A stretch of DNA of 64,000 bases from Asterias amurensis (taxonomy: Eukaryota > Echinodermata > Asteroidea > Forcipulatida > Asteriidae), in NCBI RefSeq assembly GCF_032118995.1, contig NC_092661.1, positions 13,020,494 through 13,084,493 on the forward strand, written 5' to 3'. Below the pieces are notes generated by a model. The model worked only from the letters and a program-made list of their open reading frames with translations, searched no databases and was not told where the DNA came from. Numbering within the stretch: the stretch's first letter is position 1; each line of letters begins with the position of its first letter. The translations under genes were made by a program, and so were the position numbers. This document shows positions 58,201 through 64,000 of this stretch, piece after piece.

Positions 58201-58398
58201 CACAGACTAGGCCTACCACCGACCTGCGGGATGGTTCCATATTGGTTGCCATTTAGCTGGTAAGGCTTTCTCAATCTTGGCATCTAGTTGACTGAATCGA
58301 GTGATGGCTTTTGCCTCGGAGGGCGCTGCACTCGTAAATCCTCTCTGACCGAACAAAAACCTGCGGAAGAGCAGTGAGCTCTGTCTACTGACCGCCAT
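55156..58398 (-). CDS. MPC2: MPC2, mitochondrial pyruvate carrier subunit 2 (complete)
   Basis: With MPC1 it forms the inner-membrane heterodimer that imports pyruvate. Five exons (58224-58398, 57336-57376, 56923-57007, 56106-56217, 55156-55219) total 477 nt, 158 residues; human MPC2 has 127. Seen: WQPIWNHPAG (59 = Gly at the first splice), TIHFWAPMFKW, GLADYARPAEKLSVSQSGAL, WSRYSMVVIPKNWNLFSVN and MTGIMQLARIYR, covering the three membrane helices. The extra length is an N-terminal extension (MAVSRQSSLLFRRFLFGQRG...) rich in Arg/Ser/Phe, like a mitochondrial presequence, plus a longer basic C-terminus. Convergent with OTC. Confidence 0.95.
55318..55660 (-). mobile_element. Family E SINE, inverted copy
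   Basis: The tail CATCCGTCACTCAGTGATGC leads, then the body CTGGGTGAAGAGAAGCAATT and head. Other partial copies: about 7950-8105, 32475-32830, 52640-52860 and 54170-54390. Confidence 0.72.
55735..55915 (+). mobile_element. tRNA-derived SINE, family S (intact boxes)
   Basis: A box TAGTCTAGTTGG (55750-55761) and B box GGTTCGAACCC (about 55794-55804), then the non-tRNA tail with CTAACACACATCGGTG. The best-preserved copy. Confidence 0.8.
56106..56217 (-). CDS. MPC2: MPC2 exon 4
   Basis: It encodes GVIWSRYSMVVIPKNWNLF, then SVNIFLAMTGIMQLARIY, membrane helices 2 and 3. Acceptor tttttacag, donor gtaagt. Confidence 0.95.
56695..56832 (-). mobile_element. tRNA-derived SINE, family S, inverted
   Basis: Reverse-complement copy with intact B box GGTTCGAATCCC in MPC2 intron 3; another decayed inverted copy at about 55960-56095. 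Confidence 0.75.
56923..57007 (-). CDS. MPC2: MPC2 exon 3
   Basis: It encodes CLVIAGLADYARPAEKLSVS, then QSGALAAT; GLADxARPAEKLS is diagnostic. Acceptor tttcag, donor gtacgt. Confidence 0.95.
57336..57376 (-). CDS. MPC2: MPC2 exon 2
   Basis: 41 nt encoding LKTIHFWAPMFKW, the start of membrane helix 1. Acceptor gttacag, donor gtaagt. Confidence 0.93.
57682..58054. mobile_element. Family B palindromic MITE, copy 1
   Basis: TTAAAGGAACACGTTGCCTT and its inverse AAGGCAACGTGTTCCTTTAA bound 373 bp that are almost entirely self-complementary around 57865. TTAA at both edges. Located in MPC2 intron 1. Confidence 0.87.
58224..58398 (-). CDS. MPC2: MPC2 exon 1: presequence-like N-terminus
   Basis: ATG at 58398-58396 encodes MAVSRQSSLLFRRFLFGQRG, then AKWQPIWNHPA. 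The donor gtcggt is non-standard at +3/+4, but joining here gives NHPAGLKTIHFWAP, which fits the family exactly. Confidence 0.93.
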
Positions 58399-58624
58399 TA
58401 TCTGAAAACGTCAAAAGTTATTACTTATGATAAAGAAAAGTACATTTCTGAAAATACAAAAATAGTTGTTGATCGATACAGAGTAAGCAAAATAAAATGA
58501 CCAAAATTAGAACCGACATTTAGACACACACAGAGTACCACCACTATCAGAAACAGTACTAACCTCGAAACTACCCCATTTTTTCCACTTTGTCATTGTT
58601 AATACTTTGGATAACTCTCCGTAT

Positions 58625-58724
58625 GGCGCCACCACTTTTTCACTCAATTTTACAAAAAGGATATCTCATTGAGGTTAATTAGATACTATATTATTTCATA
58701 TCGAATGAAAAAAGTGGTGGCGCC
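58625..58724. mobile_element. Short palindromic element upstream of MPC2
   Basis: GGCGCCACCACTTTTTC and its inverse GAAAAAAGTGGTGGCGCC enclose AT-rich DNA, about 230 bp upstream of the MPC2 ATG. Confidence 0.7.
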
Positions 58725-58807
58725 ACACGAAAACTTTTCCAATACTTTTTTTTAAATATTAATATTATTCATTTGGAGTCTTGTAATTATTGTGAATATT
58801 ATGAATA

Positions 58808-59198
58808 TTAAAGGAACACGTTGCCTTGGATCGGACGAGTTGGTCAAAACAAAAGCGTTTGTAACCGTTTTTTATAAAATGCATATGGTTGGAAAGATGT
58901 TTTAAAAGTAGAATACAATGATCCACACAAGTTTGCCTCGAAATTGCGTGGTTTTCCTTCTACTGTGCGAACAAACATGGTCGGCCATTTATGGGAGTCA
59001 AAATTTTGACCCCCATAAATGGCCGACGTGTTAGTCGACAAGGTAAAAGGAAAACCACGCAATTTCGAGGCATGTTTGTATGGATCATTGTATTCTACTT
59101 TTACAACATCTTTCTACCCATATGCATTTTATAAAAAAACGGTTACAAACGCTTTTCGAAGACCAACTCGACCGATCCAAGGCAACGTGTTCCTTTAA
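58808..59198. mobile_element. Family B palindromic MITE, copy 2
   Basis: Same ends and TTAA edges as copy 1, with a centre near 59010 carrying GGCCATTTATGGGAGTC and its inverse. Confidence 0.87.
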
Positions 59199-59223
59199 TC
59201 TCTTGTGCAACCTAGACCAAGTA

Positions 59224-59424
59224 ACTGGGGCGCTGTACCCATTTTTTGAAATTTTGTCATTATCACACTCACAGTACGACCATGGTACTCCTAGAACTAT
59301 TTCGGTTCCGTATAGATAGGGAGACGATAGCAGAACGAAGCCGAAATAGTTCTAGGAGTACGACCATGGTACGATTGATATTCGATAATGACAAAATTTC
59401 GAAAAGGAGAGTACAGCGCCCAGT
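59224..59424. mobile_element. Family H palindromic MITE
   Basis: ACTGGGGCGCTGTACCC and the inverse GTACAGCGCCCAGT bound arms containing GTACGACCATGGTACTCCTA-type inverted sequence and AAATTTTGTCATTATC. Close to a perfect hairpin. Confidence 0.8.
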
Positions 59425-60384
59425 CACCACCCACCATGCCCATGCCATGTAGTATTTACAAAGTACTCACTGCACATGACTGTAGTGTAGCATGATGAAG
59501 AAATGACACTCTATTTTTATGACCACCCTCAATCCCAAACACCAAGCCCATCCCCACCCACACCATATCCCAAACACACATCGTAAACATGATAAATCAT
59601 GCAAATTGAAATTGCATGCCAATGCATACGGATACGCCGGGACGGGGGAAATGTCCGTATTCGGTCGTCAGTTTTTCACTGACTGTTGCCAAAAAGCAAA
59701 ATCTCATTCTAAACCATTGTCGATGAAACAATTGCCTACCTATTATGTAGGGAAAATCCCTAAATGGTTGACGTCTTCGTCTTGCAACACCACAATACTT
59801 ACGACGACTGAACCCCCGGTACCGATCAGCAAGTAGGTAGACAAGGAAGAACAGCGATTTGAAGCTTTGCCCAACTACGAATCACGAACTGCCCAACTCT
59901 GAAAACAACCCCAGTCTGCGCTAAATCACATACACTGCAGTGAGATTCTAATTTCCTTCCTCCATGAGCGCGAGTCGCGGGGGGGGGGGGGGGGGCCGTC
60001 GGGCAAGCAAGCCCGTATAGGGCGTTCTAAGAAACAAACATTCTTTGGTAAAATGTTTGTGTTTCGCCTGTTTTTTAGTTTTGTTTTTTTACTTTTGGGG
60101 GCTGCCAACATTACCCTCGCAAAACTTTACTGTGGCAAGATTTTCTGAGCTCATAGATTAACAATAAAGAACGCCACCAATAGTGTGACTTGTGTAGGAT
60201 AATAATCACGTTGTGACTCGTAGGTAGAGGCACGTTTGTCTTTATCCTCAAGTAAAGACAATTTAATATTGGTTTTACAGGAATGGGCTGACTGATTAAA
60301 AAAAAAAAAAAAATAAAATAAAATGAACATAGTGGATCTTACGGAGCCCGAGAGGGGACAGTGGAAGAAATAAATATGCAGGGG

Positions 60385-60680
60385 CTAATTCGTTCGCACG
60401 GTTTAGTAATCCGTTCGAACGAATTAATGATCCGTTCAAACGGTGTAGTAATCCGTTCACACGGATTAATAATCCGTTCAAACGGTTTAGTAATCCGTTC
60501 GAACGAATTAATAACCCGTTCGCACGGTTTAGTAATCCGATTGAACGAAATAGTAATCCGTTCGAACGAATTAGTAATCCGTTCTCACGGTTTAGTAATC
60601 CGTTCGAACGAAATAGTAAACCGTTCGCACGGATTAATAATCCGTTCAAACGAATTAGTAATCCGTTTGCACGGTTTACC
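60385..60680 (+). repeat. 21-bp minisatellite, left arm
   Basis: About 14 degenerate 21-bp units alternating two subtypes (TTCGAACGAATTAGTAATCC and TTCGCACGGTTTAGTAATCC). Because 21 is divisible by 3, both strands stay open as IRSN-G-L heptads. Confidence 0.9.
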
Positions 60681-61589
60681 CAAGGCATGAAATGGCGCTG
60701 CACGCATGGGTAAGCGATCCCCTCACAACAACACTTTGCTTCAAGATGGCGGAGGGCTGCGATACAAGTTCTGACTCTGATGATCATACTGATCAAGATT
60801 GAAAAACTTACCAACACGGTCATCATCAGATACGTCAGGTTTACTAGCCTTGCTCAAGGCAGTCGCATTACTCGCTCTGAAAAGACGCCGCTGTAAACCC
60901 ACCCGTATACCCTGTTCGTGGTGCGTGCGATCACACCGCATGACCCACCCGTATACACACTGTCAGATCGTACGAATACTGTTCACACAAGTCATCGCAC
61001 TCGTACCACTAACCGCATGCGGAGGCCGCCAGGCCGACAGCTCTGTCGGGTCTGTATCTTCCGGGTTTAATGTGTTGTATTGAAAAAATTCCACTAGTGG
61101 ACGAAATTGGGGGGGGGGGCTCTTGGATATGCTAGTATGCAGCTCATGAATATGTATATCGTTCGTCAGACCTATCAGACAACACAGGATTTGAGGCAAA
61201 TGAATTATTCATTTTGACGTCCAATCACGCACTTCCCTTATCACGACCTTTGGACCCTATCATGCGTCCGTAGTGGTGGTGTGTGATACATGTCTCGTCT
61301 TTCGCGGGCATTATGGTAATGAGCTGACCGTGGGAACTCTTCGCTTATTATAGTAATGAGGTCAATGGCTTCAACACAGACCCTACAAGGCTGTCGGCCT
61401 GACGGTCTCCGCATGCGGATAGTGTACGGGGGCATCGTGTCGTGCGATGTTATGCACAGTGAATACGGGTGGGTTTTTAAACAGCGGCGGTCTTTTTTTC
61501 GGAGTAAATAATTCGACTGCCTTGAGCAAGGCTACAGGTTTACTTGCGTCGCTGCCCTCCGCCATCTTGAAGCAAAGTGTTGTTGTGAT

Positions 61590-61776
61590 TCGTTCGAACG
61601 GATTGCTCATTCGTTCGAACGGATTACTAATTCGTTCGAACGGATTATTAAACCGTGCGAACGGATTACTAATTCGTTTAAACGGATTGCTAATTCGTTC
61701 GACCGGATAACTAGACCGTGTGAACGGATTATTAATTCGTTTGAACGGGTTACTAATTCGTTCGAATGGATTGCCC
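61590..61776 (-). repeat. 21-bp minisatellite, right arm
   Basis: About nine units, reverse complement of the left array. Confidence 0.9.
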
Positions 61777-61904
61777 CCTCACAGACTGGCAAATGTTCTT
61801 GCGAACATGAATATTTGAATTTCGCGTTTAATTCGGCCAAAATGGCGGTTGGATAGTGACTATTTGAATCTCGGTCTCACCAGCTCGAGCGTCCTCAGTC
61901 GGCC

Positions 61905-62010
61905 CTGTATTACGAATGCTTACCAACGCTTGTCAATGCCTTTACGAACGTTGCAAACGCTTACGCACGCCGCTTTACTAACGCTTACCAATGCTTTTAC
62001 GAAAATCACT
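61905..62010. repeat. Degenerate ACGCTTACCAACGC repeat
   Basis: Short irregular units of 12-18 bp (GCTTACCAACGCTTG, GCTTACGCACGCC, GCTTACCAATGC) just outside the foldback element. Confidence 0.55.
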
Positions 62011-63556
62011 CAGAATGACCGTCTTCGCAACATTCGCTGAAATTTACAAACCGGTTTAATTGAGCGATCTTCGTATAAGGAGGTGGGGAAAAATTTGTGA
62101 AGTTTCCGAATTTGTTACCAACGCTTATTTTGATCGGCAAATGACAATCTGGTTCAACACGTATAATTTCGACAGCTAGTCACCAGATTTGCCCCATTTT
62201 TACCACTTTCAAAAATCATGACTCTTAATCCTCAATCAATGTCTAATGAACACTCAAGTCAAAACACCTTTGAGAAAATGTTTCTCAAAGGACTGACATG
62301 ATTCCATACCGACCATCAACGATACTGTCCAAATGTTGACGACAACACAATCGGAACATTTCGGACAACTTCGAAAAAGGAGGAATTCCTCCTTTTGTCA
62401 CTTGATTTTGGGTGATACCGGACCCTAAAATCGACAGAGCCTAGTCAGAGATTTTTGGGTCTGGGAACCAGACTATAGTAAATCAGTACTATCGAGAAAC
62501 GGTACATAATACAGATGAGTCGACTTGCCATTCTACAAATTAATTATCAGCATTATTTCGACCGAAAGTTCCAGTCGATCACAAACGCAACAACAAATGA
62601 GGATGATGTAAGATTCAAAGATTAAAAAAAAAAAAGGAAAATAGCAACGCTCTCTTTCTGCGGACAGTTGGAAATTCGGTTGGAAAAACTGACACAAGTA
62701 AATCTGGTTGGATAACCATCCAACATCTGGAGAGTGGGGAGAAAACCAGCATTTCCTCAGAGGACAGACAGAGAGTTTTAGCATCAGAGAAGGCATCCAA
62801 GAAAGAAATCGAGCTATAAGAAAGACCATATATACCAAGATGGCTACAAGACACTTTCTGCAAACCGTGATCCTTTTTGAGGTAATGAAACAAAACCTTT
62901 TTAACCGATATTTTTTGTCAATGTTTAAGTGATCAAGGCTACTGCTCAACCATGCTTTGGAATCAGACTGATGTGTCATTGTAATTTTTATGTCGCCCGA
63001 TAGAGTACAAGTACTTTTTCCCCTCATGCCTATACGCAAAGCGAAGGAGCATGAAGATTGAGTTTTGTTCGGTGGGAGGACATAATGCCGTGACTGGGCG
63101 CCATTCCTATCGACCTGGCGGCCCTGCATTTTCGTGTTCTTAAAAATACAGTGTACGGAATTACAGCACAGACAAAGAGTTCTATACAGGTCTTCCATTC
63201 CTATTTCATTGAAGCGTTACCCGGCGTATATATAAGCTAAGGAGGCGCTAGAAGATTTAAGTTTGGGCTGTCTATATAAAAGCACAAAAATGGCTTGACC
63301 TGAAAATATGCATAGTTTGCATAAATTGTAAGTTGTAATGTTTGTTTCTATTTACACAAATTTATTTATACATAAGCCATGTAGTAAAAGTTATATAATT
63401 TTCCCCTCAAATTTCAAGCAAAATGTCTCTTGAAACAACCCAAAACAAAGTATCAAATAATTATGCAGAAACAAGGAATCACGGAAAATATGCATAATCT
63501 ACAAATTCTAAATTGCCGTTTCGTCTTTATTTCCACAAGTGTATGTGTGCACACGT

Positions 63557-63610
63557 CCTGGTAGTTGTAAAATTGATATCATTGTTATATCAAATTTTAC
63601 AACTATCAGG
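63557..63610. ncRNA. miRNA-like hairpin
   Basis: CCTGGTAGTTGTAAAATTGA pairs with TCAAATTTTACAACTATCAGG through about 23 bp, with one G:U and one bulge around a 7-nt loop. It could be a pre-miRNA or the core of an old MITE; there is no expression evidence. Confidence 0.3.
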
Positions 63611-64000
63611 GCATGTTTAGGGAGGTTCAAACTTTACAAAATTAAAATTATAGCCCAGTAATGTGGGTTCCAGTATTGTTTAAATAAATTGTATTACTTA
63701 AGACTCTGTGTGTATTGAAATGCAGTAAAAGTTATTGGAATATTTTGACTGTCCCTTCAAAACATGTTTGATGCCTTTGACCGGTTACCACTAGGTCGGA
63801 ATGTGTTAAGGAGGTTCCAAAATGTACTTTTTAGTTCTATTGTAGATAGGCTACTGTATGTTTTACTTCACGGTGACGTGCTGTCTCTGTCTGTCATTTG
63901 AAACCTTGCGTATAAACAAACAGTCCACTACACATACCCATTTTTGCATTGATAATGGAAGTCCAAGTATTTCCAAAATCTGAAAAGGCCCAAATTCTAC

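Larger units (their letters stand above)
60385..61776. mobile_element. Foldback (TU-like) element with minisatellite ends
   Basis: Left arm: an array of 21-bp units (AATCCGTTCGAACGAATTAGT type, 60385-60680), then unique DNA with CTTCAAGATGGCGGAGGGC. Right arm (61370-61776) is the reverse complement: the same unique DNA, then the same 21-bp units inverted. The loop is about 61080-61370. Both arms begin a reading frame MAEG; on the right it runs 61 residues (61565 down to 61383), on the left it is broken. Tandem-repeat outer ends plus unique inner arms define foldback elements such as the sea urchin TU family. No transposase and no clear target duplication seen. Confidence 0.75.
61777..64000. 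other. Right end, no convincing gene
   Basis: An open frame of 221 codons on the minus strand (62533-63198) and an overlapping plus-strand frame ending at 62818 (QHLESGEKTSISSEDRQRV) are present, but neither shows splice sites or family resemblance. TATA-like strings occur at 63222-63231 and 63272-63281. The identity of any transcript here is unknown. Confidence 0.5.

Noticed and set aside
59977..59996. Poly-G run as a G-quadruplex regulatory element
   Set aside because: A simple homopolymer outside any recognised promoter; similar poly-C runs at 10969 and 32861 are likely slippage products.
60385..60680. CRISPR array
   Set aside because: Units are directly adjacent without unique spacers, and the DNA is from an animal genome.
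60296..61840. Repetitive proteins of NGLLIRS / NELVIRSHG heptads
   Set aside because: The 21-bp minisatellite keeps all such frames open on both strands; it is an element end, not a gene.

Overview
The window is animal genomic DNA with spliced genes and GT-AG introns. It is packed with short non-autonomous transposons, tRNA-derived SINEs, (CAAT)n and (AAT)n tracts and scattered TACATG repeats. Gene content (a vertebrate-like RPGR, a mitochondrial OTC, MPC2 and a DHHC palmitoyltransferase of the ZDHHC9/14/18 group) plus the repeat style suggest a marine deuterostome, most likely an echinoderm such as a sea star. The organism is an inference; nothing in the sequence names it. No bacterial gene, CRISPR array, rRNA or intact tRNA gene was seen.

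Layout. (1) About 3.3-16.6 kb, plus strand: the 3' eight exons of a ZDHHC14-like palmitoyltransferase; its first exons lie outside the window. One intron (5450-7339) is a textbook U12-type AT-AC intron. (2) 16.6-28.5 kb: a gene-free convergent interval with dispersed repeats and a perfect (AAT)n tract of about 395 bp. (3) 28.5-43.8 kb, minus strand: a complete RPGR gene of 18-19 coding exons, with an N-terminal RCC1 propeller, a TLPP segment, four exons of Asp/Glu-rich tail and a C-terminal CaaX box (CSIL). (4) 44.4-51.8 kb, plus strand: a complete nine-exon OTC gene with a mitochondrial presequence and all active-site motifs. RPGR and OTC are head to head, with 539 bp between start codons; the same divergent neighbours occur on the human X chromosome. 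(5) 51.8-55.1 kb: a convergent repeat-rich spacer. (6) 55.2-58.4 kb, minus strand: a complete five-exon MPC2 gene. (7) 58.4-64 kb: no convincing gene; palindromic MITEs, a foldback element of about 1.4 kb with 21-bp minisatellite ends, and a miRNA-like hairpin.

The genes do not form one pathway. OTC (urea/arginine metabolism) and MPC2 (pyruvate import) are mitochondrial, RPGR is ciliary, and the ZDHHC enzyme is a Golgi/plasma-membrane acyltransferase. The only relationship supported by layout is the shared RPGR/OTC promoter interval.

The least expected signal is repeated: several exons have decayed tandem copies in the adjoining intron or 3' flank. These are two ZDHHC exons, RPGR exon 10, the RPGR last exon and OTC exon 5. 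Copies keep the exon/intron junction context but mostly lack a usable splice site or frame. All exon boundaries were read by eye from splice consensus, phase and family similarity; reading frames close across every junction. No alignment or search was run.
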